Shown here: positions 1 through 5,154 of the stretch, piece after piece
Layout of the letters: every line of letters begins with the position of its first letter
How positions within the stretch are numbered: the first letter of the stretch is position 1
DNA from: an uncultured Lachnospiraceae bacterium
GTDB lineage: Bacteria > Bacillota > Clostridia > Lachnospirales > Lachnospiraceae
Length of the DNA: 5,362 nt
NCBI GenBank assembly: GCA_910585215.1
Contig: CAJUDQ010000069.1
Coordinates: forward strand, 1 to 5,362
Direction: 5' to 3'
Notes under the pieces: model-generated
What the model was told of the DNA's origin: nothing
What the model saw: the letters and a program-made list of their open reading frames with translations, nothing else
Databases searched by the model: none
Made by a program: the position numbers and the translations under genes

Positions 1-55
1 CAATTAATATGTCTTATGTCAGTTTTTGAGTTTACACAAAACTTGAAACAGTCTC
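1..55. mobile_element. Terminal end of an IS256-family insertion sequence (partial, extends off the window)
   Basis: Read on the minus strand from base 55 leftward, the sequence begins with GA and carries TTGTGTAAA at positions 17-25 from the tip (bases 31-39). The terminal inverted repeat of IS256, as I recall it, begins with GA, has GT at positions 7-8 and has TTGTGTAAA at positions 17-25, which is the same register. The likely 28-bp repeat is 28-55, with the body of the element and its transposase lying to the left outside the window. The 8-9 bp after base 55 would be one copy of the target duplication, but the other copy is not visible. The assignment rests on a remembered repeat and one end only, so it is tentative. 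Confidence 0.45.
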
Positions 56-66
56 ACAGTGATATT

Positions 67-159
67 CTATTTCACAGAGTAGAATGTTCCAATTTCAGAA
101 TATCCTGCTCCATCATTATCATAGAAGATCTATTTTATAGACTTTTCTTCATACTCTCC
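67..159 (-). pseudogene. Short coding-like remnant of an unrecognised gene
   Basis: On the minus strand one frame reads GEYEEKSIK, a TAG stop (130-132), then IFYDNDGAGYSEIGTFYSVK and a second TAG (67-69). The residue composition looks protein-like rather than random for such AT-rich DNA, and the frame runs up to 12 bp from the putative IS256 end. There is no usable start: an ATG overlapping the GGAGAG at 154-159 opens a frame that stops after five codons. This could be the decayed 3' end of a gene once downstream of nrdD, or chance. I do not recognise the family, and it does not look like NrdG. Confidence 0.2.
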
Positions 160-213
160 AAAAAATAAATATAAGGAAGAAAACTCATATTATTTTACAG
201 GTTTTCTTCCTTA
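160..213 (-). terminator. Rho-independent terminator of nrdD
   Basis: A perfect 13-bp inverted repeat pairs 172-184 (TAAGGAAGAAAAC) with 201-213 (GTTTTCTTCCTTA) around a 16-nt loop. On the minus strand the stem is followed by ATATTTATTTTTT (160-172), a U-rich tail. The stem begins 18 bp after the nrdD stop codon, so nrdD transcription should end here, before any further gene. The stem is AT-rich apart from its GGAAG/CTTCC core. Confidence 0.8.
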
Positions 214-230
214 ATATTATAATTTCTTGC

Positions 231-2360
231 TTATACGTGCATTACCCTTGATTTAATCTCTTTGGTTTTTCCAACATTCCAGAAATTTTCACCAAGATAT
301 CCACAGGTGCGTCTTGTCACATTCATTTTCGCCTGGTCTTTATTGTGGCACTGTGGACACTCCCATTCAAAATTGTCATTAATCAGAATCTCTCCGTCAT
401 ATCCGCATACCTGACAAAAATCAGATTTTGTATTAAATTCCGCATACTGGATATTATTATAAATAAATCTTACAATTTCCTCCAGTGCTTCCAGATTATG
501 CCGCATATTTGGAATTTCTACATAAGAAATGGCACCACCGTTGGAAATTTTCTGAAACTGACTTTCAAAAGTAAATTTTTCAAACGCATCAATTTTTTCT
601 CTGACATCCACGTGATAGGAATTGGTATAATATCCCTTATCTGTAATATCTGTAATATCCCCAAACCGTTCTTTGTCAATTCTTGCAAAACGGTAACAAA
701 GACTTTCGGCCGGTGTGCCGTACAGTCCAAAAGCAAGGCCGGTATTCGCCTTCCATGTATCAGTGGCATTGCGAAGCCTGTTCATCACTTTCAGAGCAAA
801 CGCAGTTCCCTTCGGGTCCGTATGGCTTACGCCTGTCATAAGCTTTGTCACCTCATACAAACCAATATATCCCAACGAAATCGTAGAATATCCGTCATGC
901 AGAAGCCGGTCAATTTTTTCTCCTTTTTTCAGCCGCGCAATGGCTCCATACTGCCAGTGAATCGGGCTGACATCAGAAATAACACCTTCCAGAGCATGAT
1001 GTCTGCACATCAGTGCTTCAAAGCATAAGGAAAGACGTTCTTCCAGCAGCGGCCAGAAAGCTTCTTCATCTCCTTCTGCCAAAATTCCAATCTGTGGAAG
1101 GTTAAGGCTTACCACACCCTGGTTAAACCGGCCTTCCCATTTATAATGCCCATCAGGCTCTTTCCATGTACTTAAAAAGCTTCTGCATCCCATACAGGAA
1201 AATACATTTCCCTCATAATTTTCCCTCATTTTCTTTGCAGAAATATAATCAGGATACATTCTTTTTGCGGAACACTGTACGGCAAGTCTTGTAATATCGT
1301 CGTACTTTCCGCCGTTTAAACAGTTGTTTTCGTCCAGTACATAGACAAGCTTTGGAAAGGCTGGGGTTACATAAATTCCCTTTTCATTTTTAATTCCTTC
1401 CAGACGCTGAATTAAAATTTCTTTAATAATCATGGCGACTTCTTCTTCATATTCGTAGCCGTCTTCAATATACATAAACAAAGTAACAAATGGTGACTGT
1501 CCGTTTGTAGTCATTAAAGTGTTAATCTGGTATTGCATGGTCTGAACACCATCTTTCAGTTCATTTTTCACTCTGTCTTCTACGAGATTATCTATTATTT
1601 CAGAAGAAGCTGTATGTCCAAGCATTTTGGTGTAATGTTCTCTGTATTTTTCAGCGCTTATGCGCAGGTATTTGCCAAGATGAGAAATATTGACAGATTG
1701 TCCACCATATTGATTGGAGGCAACTGCAGCGATAATCTGTGTCATAACTGTACAGGCCACTTTGAAACTTTTCGGAGTTTCAATCAGTTTGTTATTCATC
1801 ACAGTGCCATTGTCAAGCATATCTCCAATATTGACAAGACAACAGTTGAAAATCGGCTGAATAAAATAATCCATATCGTGAAAATGAATCACGCCTTCCT
1901 CATGTGCTTTGACGATTTTGGGAGGAAGAAGGATTCGTTTTGTAATGTCTTTGCTTACCTCGCCCGCCATATAATCACGCTGAGTAGAAGCCAGCGCAGC
2001 GTTTTTGTTGGAGTTTTCTTCTTTTAATTCCTTGTTGCTGTTTTTAATCAGGCTCATAATGGAATCGTCCGTTGTGTTGGATTTTCTGACAAGTTCTCTG
2101 GTATAGCGGTATTTGATATATGCTTTTGCGAGATTATATTTTCTTGCTTCCATTAATTTCTGTTCGATATAATCCTGAATGGTTTCCACCGGAAGAGTTT
2201 CATCTCCTCTGGCTTCGATAGAAGCAATAATGTTATAAATCTGGTCGTCATTGACACGGTCTTCATTGTCCACACTTTCATTTGCTTTTTGAATGGCAAT
2301 AAAAATTTTATTGCGTTCATAGTCGGTGTGACGACCGTCTCGTTTGATAACTACTTTCAT
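231..2360 (-). CDS. nrdD: Anaerobic (class III) ribonucleoside-triphosphate reductase, large subunit NrdD
   Basis: This glycyl-radical enzyme reduces ribonucleoside triphosphates to deoxynucleotides in the cytoplasm, supplying DNA precursors without oxygen. The 709-residue product is of normal family length. An N-terminal ATP-cone (about 1-90, opening with the KRDGR motif at 6-10) gives allosteric control of activity. The catalytic barrel follows, with NCC at 172-174, QYGGQS at 217-222, TTNGQSPF at 284-291 and the CMGC cysteine pair at 389/392. Near the C-terminus are four probable zinc-binding cysteines (649, 652, 668, 671) and the glycyl-radical loop RRTCGYLG, whose Gly687 should carry the radical. 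The start is the ATG at 2360, preceded by GAGGTGAG; an in-frame GTG at 2369 lies inside that Shine-Dalgarno. NrdG, the radical-SAM activase NrdD needs, is not adjacent, so it must be encoded elsewhere. The gene appears monocistronic, with NrdR boxes upstream and a terminator directly downstream. Confidence 0.97.
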   Translation of the reverse strand: MKVVIKRDGRHTDYERNKIFIAIQKANESVDNEDRVNDDQIYNIIASIEARGDETLPVETIQDYIEQKLMEARKYNLAKAYIKYRYTRELVRKSNTTDDSIMSLIKNSNKELKEENSNKNAALASTQRDYMAGEVSKDITKRILLPPKIVKAHEEGVIHFHDMDYFIQPIFNCCLVNIGDMLDNGTVMNNKLIETPKSFKVACTVMTQIIAAVASNQYGGQSVNISHLGKYLRISAEKYREHYTKMLGHTASSEIIDNLVEDRVKNELKDGVQTMQYQINTLMTTNGQSPFVTLFMYIEDGYEYEEEVAMIIKEILIQRLEGIKNEKGIYVTPAFPKLVYVLDENNCLNGGKYDDITRLAVQCSAKRMYPDYISAKKMRENYEGNVFSCMGCRSFLSTWKEPDGHYKWEGRFNQGVVSLNLPQIGILAEGDEEAFWPLLEERLSLCFEALMCRHHALEGVISDVSPIHWQYGAIARLKKGEKIDRLLHDGYSTISLGYIGLYEVTKLMTGVSHTDPKGTAFALKVMNRLRNATDTWKANTGLAFGLYGTPAESLCYRFARIDKERFGDITDITDKGYYTNSYHVDVREKIDAFEKFTFESQFQKISNGGAISYVEIPNMRHNLEALEEIVRFIYNNIQYAEFNTKSDFCQVCGYDGEILINDNFEWECPQCHNKDQAKMNVTRRTCGYLGENFWNVGKTKEIKSRVMHV

Positions 2361-2364
2361 TTTT

Positions 2365-2372
2365 CTCACCTC
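2365..2372 (-). promoter_or_regulatory. Ribosome binding site that fixes the nrdD start
   Basis: The minus strand reads GAGGTGAG, then AAAA, then ATG at 2360. The spacing suits initiation at that ATG. The GTG at 2367-2369, which would add MRK to the protein, is part of this Shine-Dalgarno and has no ribosome binding site of its own, only AT-rich sequence upstream. Confidence 0.85.
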
Positions 2373-2438
2373 ATAAAATTTTTATAATATAGTATCTTCG
2401 TATATTTTTAATTCATACCTACTGACAGGCACTTCTGT

Positions 2439-2467
2439 ATTATAGCATCCAAGATATGGTTTGTCCA
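2439..2467 (-). promoter_or_regulatory. nrdD promoter, sigma-A type with extended -10
   Basis: On the minus strand, TGGACA (2467-2462, five of six matches to TTGACA) is followed by a 17-bp spacer and TATAAT (2444-2439, perfect). TGC just before the hexamer gives the TGn extended -10. The predicted start site is near 2432, leaving a leader of about 72 nt. The NrdR boxes lie directly upstream of the -35. A weaker pair, TTGTGG (2511-2506) and TACAAT (2489-2484) with 16-bp spacing, lies inside the NrdR boxes and could be a second, directly occluded promoter. Confidence 0.75.
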
Positions 2468-2474
2468 GTACTAT

Positions 2475-2521
2475 ATACAAAATATTGTAGTTGTATACAT
2501 GTATACCACAATATATTGTGG
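2475..2521 (-). promoter_or_regulatory. Tandem NrdR boxes (nrdD operator)
   Basis: NrdR is an ATP-cone, zinc-finger repressor that senses nucleotide pools and binds paired boxes close to ACACWATATATWGTGT. The distal box at 2506-2521 is the perfect palindrome CCACAATATATTGTGG (14 of 16 matches, extended to 18 bp as 2505-2522). The proximal box at 2475-2490, ATACAAAATATTGTAG, matches 12 of 16. Their centres are 31 bp apart, about three helical turns, which is the usual spacing for NrdR pairs. Relative to the predicted start site they cover about -43 to -58 and -74 to -89. They should regulate nrdD rather than lepA, whose promoter is more than 200 bp away. The nrdR gene itself is not in the window. 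Confidence 0.85.
2493..2506. repeat. Perfect 14-bp palindrome between the two NrdR boxes
   Basis: GTATACATGTATAC is a perfect inverted repeat without a central loop. It fills the gap between the two NrdR boxes and overlaps the distal one by a single base. It does not fit the NrdR consensus. It may bind another dimeric regulator or may simply reflect the AT-rich composition. Confidence 0.6.
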
Positions 2522-2522
2522 T

Positions 2523-2733
2523 TTGGGCATTTTCAGGCATTTCCCGTTTATTCTGAAAAACAGGTTTTCCTATATCCATTTTTGAGGTGTATTCCAAATA
2601 ATAAGTTTTGTAACATCCATTTTTTTGTATATTTTTCAGAGCAGATATTTTTTAAATTTTTTTGTGAAATTCTGACGGATGTAAATTTTTTAAATTTTGC
2701 TGATAATTTGCAGGCAATTATGTAAAGAAGCAA
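2523..2733. other. AT-rich intergenic stretch with no gene
   Basis: I see no credible gene here. Open frames of 71-91 codons cross the stretch on both strands, but they run through the operator and promoters, overlap one another and resemble no protein I know. Visible structure is limited to repeated T-rich and A-rich runs (the TTTTTTAAATTTT motif at about 2649-2661 and 2687-2699), two copies of ATCCATTTTT (2575-2584 and 2615-2624) and a 6-bp inverted repeat ACATCC/GGATGT (2613-2618 and 2677-2682). The A/T runs just upstream of the lepA promoter could bend DNA or act as UP-like elements. Confidence 0.6.
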
Positions 2734-2763
2734 TTGACAGTAACTAAAGAGAAATGTTATATT
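2734..2763 (+). promoter_or_regulatory. lepA promoter, sigma-A type with extended -10
   Basis: A perfect TTGACA (2734-2739) is followed by an 18-bp spacer and TATATT (2758-2763, five of six matches). TGT immediately before the -10 supplies a TGn extension. The predicted start site is near 2770, giving a lepA leader of about 105 nt. The promoter is divergent from that of nrdD and far from the NrdR boxes. Confidence 0.7.
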
Positions 2764-2769
2764 ATCATA

Positions 2770-2875
2770 GAAAAATTCAATTGGATAAATAACGCAGGCA
2801 ATATTTGTTTCAGGACGAAGCAAATGCCAATTGTATATTTAGCCATAGATTTAGATGTAGAATGAGAGGAAAGAA
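2770..2875 (+). promoter_or_regulatory. lepA 5' leader with a possible leader peptide and hairpin
   Basis: This untranslated stretch contains a 13-codon ORF, MPIVYLAIDLDVE, from ATG at 2824 to TGA at 2863-2865. It is preceded by a weak AGGA (2812-2815), and its stop overlaps the lepA Shine-Dalgarno, so translational coupling is conceivable. The leader can also pair CAATTGG (2778-2784) with CCAATTG (2827-2833), or pair ATTTG with CAAAT closer in. Both features could be chance, and no terminator or known riboswitch is visible. Confidence 0.25.
2865..2870 (+). promoter_or_regulatory. Ribosome binding site of lepA
   Basis: AGAGGA followed by five bases and then ATG at 2876. It supports the annotated start and overlaps the stop of the 13-codon upstream ORF by one base. 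Confidence 0.8.
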
Positions 2876-4693
2876 ATGTTTAAAATTAGTCAGGATAAAA
2901 TCAGAAATTTTTGTATAGTAGCGCATATTGACCATGGCAAGTCTACGCTTGCAGACAGAATTATAGAAAAAACGGGTCTGCTTACCAGCAGGGAAATGCA
3001 GGAGCAGGTGCTTGACAATATGGAGCTTGAAAGAGAACGTGGGATTACTATAAAGGCACAGGCGGTTCGTATTGTATACACAGCCAGAGACGGGGAAGAA
3101 TATATTTTTAATTTAATTGATACACCGGGGCATGTAGATTTTAACTATGAAGTTTCGAGAAGCCTTGCAGCGTGCGACGGAGCAATTTTGATTGTCGATG
3201 CCGCGCAGGGAGTAGAAGCCCAGACACTTGCAAATGTCTATCTTGCGCTTGACCATGACCTCGATGTGATACCGGTAATTAATAAAATTGACCTTCCAAG
3301 CGCTGACCCTGACAGGGTAGTGGAAGAAATCGAGGATGTAATCGGGATTGAAGCACAGGATGCGCCGAGAATTTCGGCAAAAACAGGTCAGAATATTGAG
3401 GATGTATTAGAAGCGGTGGTTCACAGGATTCCTGCCCCAAAGGGAGATGCAGATGCCCCATTACAGGCATTGATTTTTGACAGTCTGTATGATTCCTATA
3501 AGGGCGTAATTATTTTTTGCAGGGTGAAAAATGGCACAGTGAAAGTGGGAACTACTATTAGAATGATGGCCACCGGTGCTGTTCAGCAGGTGGTAGAAGT
3601 AGGGTATTTTGGAGCCGGACAGTTCATTCCGTGCGAGGAGTTGAGTGCCGGTATGGTGGGTTATATTACCGCAAGTATTAAAAATGTAAGAGATACTATG
3701 GTGGGGGATACAATTACAGATAATGACAGACCATGCGAAAAACCGCTTCCGGGCTATAAAAAGGTAAATCCAATGGTGTACTGTGGAATGTATCCAGCAG
3801 ATGGAGCCAAGTATCCGGACCTTCGGGATGCGCTTGAAAAACTGCAGTTAAACGATGCATCTCTCTCTTATGAGGCAGAAACTTCGGTTGCTCTGGGATT
3901 TGGCTTTCGATGTGGATTTTTAGGTTTGCTTCATCTTGAAATTATACAGGAAAGACTGGAACGGGAATATAATCTTGACCTTGTCACAACAGCGCCGGGC
4001 GTAGTTTATAAGGTATATAAAACAGATGGCGCTGTGGTGGAAATAACCAATCCGTCAAATCTGCCGGACCCTTCACTGATTGATTATATGGAAGAACCGG
4101 TGGTAGAGGCGGAAATTATGGTGACAACCGAGTTTATCGGCTCTATTATGGAATTATGTCAGGAGCGCAGGGGAAGATATCTTTCTATGGATTATATAGA
4201 AGGGACAAGAGCATTATTGAAGTATATTCTTCCATTAAATGAGATTATTTATGATTTCTTTGATGCATTAAAATCCCGTTCCAGAGGATATGCTTCTTTT
4301 GATTATGAATTAAAGGGTTATGAGCGTTCTGAGCTTGTAAAGCTGGATATTTTAATTAATAAAGAGGAGGTAGACGCGCTTTCTTTTATTGTTCATAAAG
4401 ATACGGCTTATGAGCGTGGAAGAAAAATGTGTGAGAAGTTAAAAGAGGAAATTCCAAGACATCTGTTTGAAGTTCCGATTCAGGCGGCGATTGGAAGCAA
4501 AGTAATTGCGCGAGAAACGGTAAAAGCTATGAGGAAAGATGTGCTTGCAAAATGTTATGGTGGAGATATTACCCGAAAGAGAAAGCTTTTGGAAAAGCAG
4601 AAGGAAGGAAAGAAGAGAATGCGCCAGATTGGAAATGTAGAAATTCCGCAAAAGGCGTTTATGAGTGTATTGAAGCTTGACGGGGATAAATAA
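2876..4693 (+). CDS. lepA: Elongation factor 4 (LepA), ribosome-associated GTPase
   Basis: LepA/EF4 is a translational GTPase related to EF-G. It binds the ribosome and has been linked to back-translocation, translation under stress and small-subunit assembly. The 605-residue product has the usual family length (about 600). The G domain is intact: P-loop AHIDHGKS at 16-23, switch I GITIKAQ at 56-62, DTPGH at 82-86, NKID at 136-139 and SAK at 167-169. The EF-Tu-like domain II and EF-G-like domains follow. The LepA-specific basic C-terminal domain ends with KCYGGDITRKRKLLEKQKEGKK, the strongly conserved family signature. It lacks the EF-G domain IV, as expected. The ATG at 2876 has a well-spaced AGAGGA. 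The gene has its own promoter and appears to be transcribed alone, since no gene follows for at least 669 bp, whereas hemW often follows lepA in Firmicutes. Confidence 0.98.
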   Translation: MFKISQDKIRNFCIVAHIDHGKSTLADRIIEKTGLLTSREMQEQVLDNMELERERGITIKAQAVRIVYTARDGEEYIFNLIDTPGHVDFNYEVSRSLAACDGAILIVDAAQGVEAQTLANVYLALDHDLDVIPVINKIDLPSADPDRVVEEIEDVIGIEAQDAPRISAKTGQNIEDVLEAVVHRIPAPKGDADAPLQALIFDSLYDSYKGVIIFCRVKNGTVKVGTTIRMMATGAVQQVVEVGYFGAGQFIPCEELSAGMVGYITASIKNVRDTMVGDTITDNDRPCEKPLPGYKKVNPMVYCGMYPADGAKYPDLRDALEKLQLNDASLSYEAETSVALGFGFRCGFLGLLHLEIIQERLEREYNLDLVTTAPGVVYKVYKTDGAVVEITNPSNLPDPSLIDYMEEPVVEAEIMVTTEFIGSIMELCQERRGRYLSMDYIEGTRALLKYILPLNEIIYDFFDALKSRSRGYASFDYELKGYERSELVKLDILINKEEVDALSFIVHKDTAYERGRKMCEKLKEEIPRHLFEVPIQAAIGSKVIARETVKAMRKDVLAKCYGGDITRKRKLLEKQKEGKKRMRQIGNVEIPQKAFMSVLKLDGDK

Positions 4694-4700
4694 TTATAAA

Positions 4701-4746
4701 TAGTGACGTGCTCCCACCACTTAAGAAGTGGGGGCTTCTCGTTCAA
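4701..4746 (+). mobile_element. Orphan IS200/IS605-like right end (bulged hairpin)
   Basis: Just after lepA, CCC-A-CCACTT (4713-4722) pairs with AAGTGG-GGG (4726-4734) around an AAG loop, leaving one bulged A. It is followed by CTTCTCG and TTCAA. Imperfect hairpins of this type followed by a TCAA cleavage site are typical of the right end of IS200/IS605 elements, where the 3' part of the tnpB guide RNA also lies. No tnpA, tnpB or left end is present between the lepA stop and the hairpin, so this would be a relic or a miniature element. The family call is from pattern memory and remains uncertain. Confidence 0.4.
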
Positions 4747-4846
4747 GTATTCCAATGAATACAGTATCAGCGAGCTAACCCTGTCCGCCCGACGGTTTTT
4801 ACGAAGGATGTTCTATTAGGTCATACATCTTCGTGAAAAAGGTTAA
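4747..4846 (+). other. Compact hairpin-rich segment, possible structured RNA
   Basis: Several stems follow one another. GTATTC/GAATAC (4747-4752 with 4757-4762, four-base loop) comes first, then an unpaired GC-rich stretch (about 4764-4795) much richer in GC than its surroundings. Next is a long bulged stem in which TTTTT plus ACGAAG (4796-4806) and ATG (4808-4810) pair with CAT (4826-4828), CTTCGT (4829-4834) and AAAAA (4836-4840). None is followed by a T tract on either strand, so this looks like RNA structure or mobile-element DNA rather than a terminator. I cannot match it to a known RNA family, and there is no protein-coding signal. Confidence 0.35.
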
Positions 4847-4847
4847 A

Positions 4848-4903
4848 AAGAGGTATTCTATCAAGGAAAAAGATATCATTTCCTTTTTGATAGAATACCT
4901 TTT
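4848..4903. terminator. Large hairpin, probable bidirectional terminator
   Basis: A 14-bp perfect arm AGGTATTCTATCAA (4851-4864) pairs with TTGATAGAATACCT (4887-4900). Inside it GGAAA (4865-4869) pairs with TTTCC (4879-4883), leaving TTT bulged. On the plus strand TTTT follows the stem (4901-4904), a modest tail for lepA. On the minus strand the stem is followed by CTCTTTTTAACCTTTTT, a better T-rich tail. It can therefore end both the lepA transcript and a leftward transcript from the right. Confidence 0.65.
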
Positions 4904-5029
4904 CAGTTTATAATAACAGATTGTTTTATATTTATAATAATATTATTTTATATCATCACTATAATAATAGACATATATTTTCTTAGAAGAAGTAAATCAA
5001 CGATAACATTTTTTCGGTAAAACACACTT

Positions 5030-5057
5030 ATTATATCATATAATTTTATATTTGCAA
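5030..5057 (-). promoter_or_regulatory. Leftward promoter with extended -10
   Basis: On the minus strand, TTGCAA (5057-5052, four of six matches) is followed by a 16-bp spacer and a perfect TATAAT (5035-5030). TGA before the hexamer gives a TGn extension. Predicted initiation is near 5023. No gene lies downstream on this strand before the large hairpin at 4848-4903, so it may drive a short non-coding RNA of about 175 nt. Good -10 matches are frequent in AT-rich DNA, so confidence is limited. Confidence 0.35.
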
Positions 5058-5091
5058 GTCTTTTTTTAGTTCCAGATTTTTCTATTCTTCT

Positions 5092-5097
5092 TATAAT
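5092..5097 (+). promoter_or_regulatory. Candidate plus-strand -10 element
   Basis: A perfect TATAAT with only a poor -35 (GTTCCA at 5069-5074, three of six matches, 17-bp spacing) and no TGn extension. It is listed because an intrinsic terminator on the same strand ends near 5242, which together could define an RNA of about 140 nt. Alone it would not be worth annotating. Confidence 0.2.
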
Positions 5098-5154
5098 GAA
5101 AGGGTTTTTATCTGTTCTATTCGATATATTCCAAAAATAAAATTTTCTTTTTGA

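Noticed and set aside
345..1028. 227-codon plus-strand open frame inside nrdD
   Set aside because: It is antisense to conserved NrdD sequence. The product has no recognisable domain and no ribosome binding site.
1533..2027. 164-codon plus-strand open frame inside nrdD
   Set aside because: Antisense shadow of nrdD; its composition (rich in F, H, I) is what the opposite strand of a coding region gives.
2382..2597. 71-codon minus-strand frame upstream of nrdD
   Set aside because: It runs through the NrdR boxes and the nrdD promoter and has no recognisable similarity, so it is intergenic.
2456..2725. 89-codon plus-strand frame in the nrdD-lepA gap
   Set aside because: It begins within the operator region, lacks a Shine-Dalgarno and overlaps frames on the other strand. 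F- and C-rich composition points to noise.
2548..2823. 91-codon minus-strand frame in the nrdD-lepA gap
   Set aside because: It overlaps the lepA promoter and leader as well as other random frames, and its composition is simply AT-rich.
4555..4755. 66-codon minus-strand frame across the lepA 3' end, including NEKPPLLKWWEHVTI
   Set aside because: The tryptophan-rich part is just the complement of the hairpin, and the rest is antisense to the conserved LepA C-terminus.
4736..4755. tRNA T-arm-like GTTCAAG
   Set aside because: There is no matching anticodon arm, D arm or acceptor stem around it, and the local stems are incompatible with a tRNA fold.
4801..4834. ACGAAG/CTTCGT stem as a transcription terminator
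   Set aside because: It is not followed by a T tract on either strand; the T run precedes it on the plus strand and pairs with A residues on the far side.
5096..5140. 14-codon frame MKGFLSVLFDIFQK, resembling a short amphipathic signal peptide
   Set aside because: There is no ribosome binding site, and its ATG overlaps the candidate -10 element, so it would not be in the transcript.
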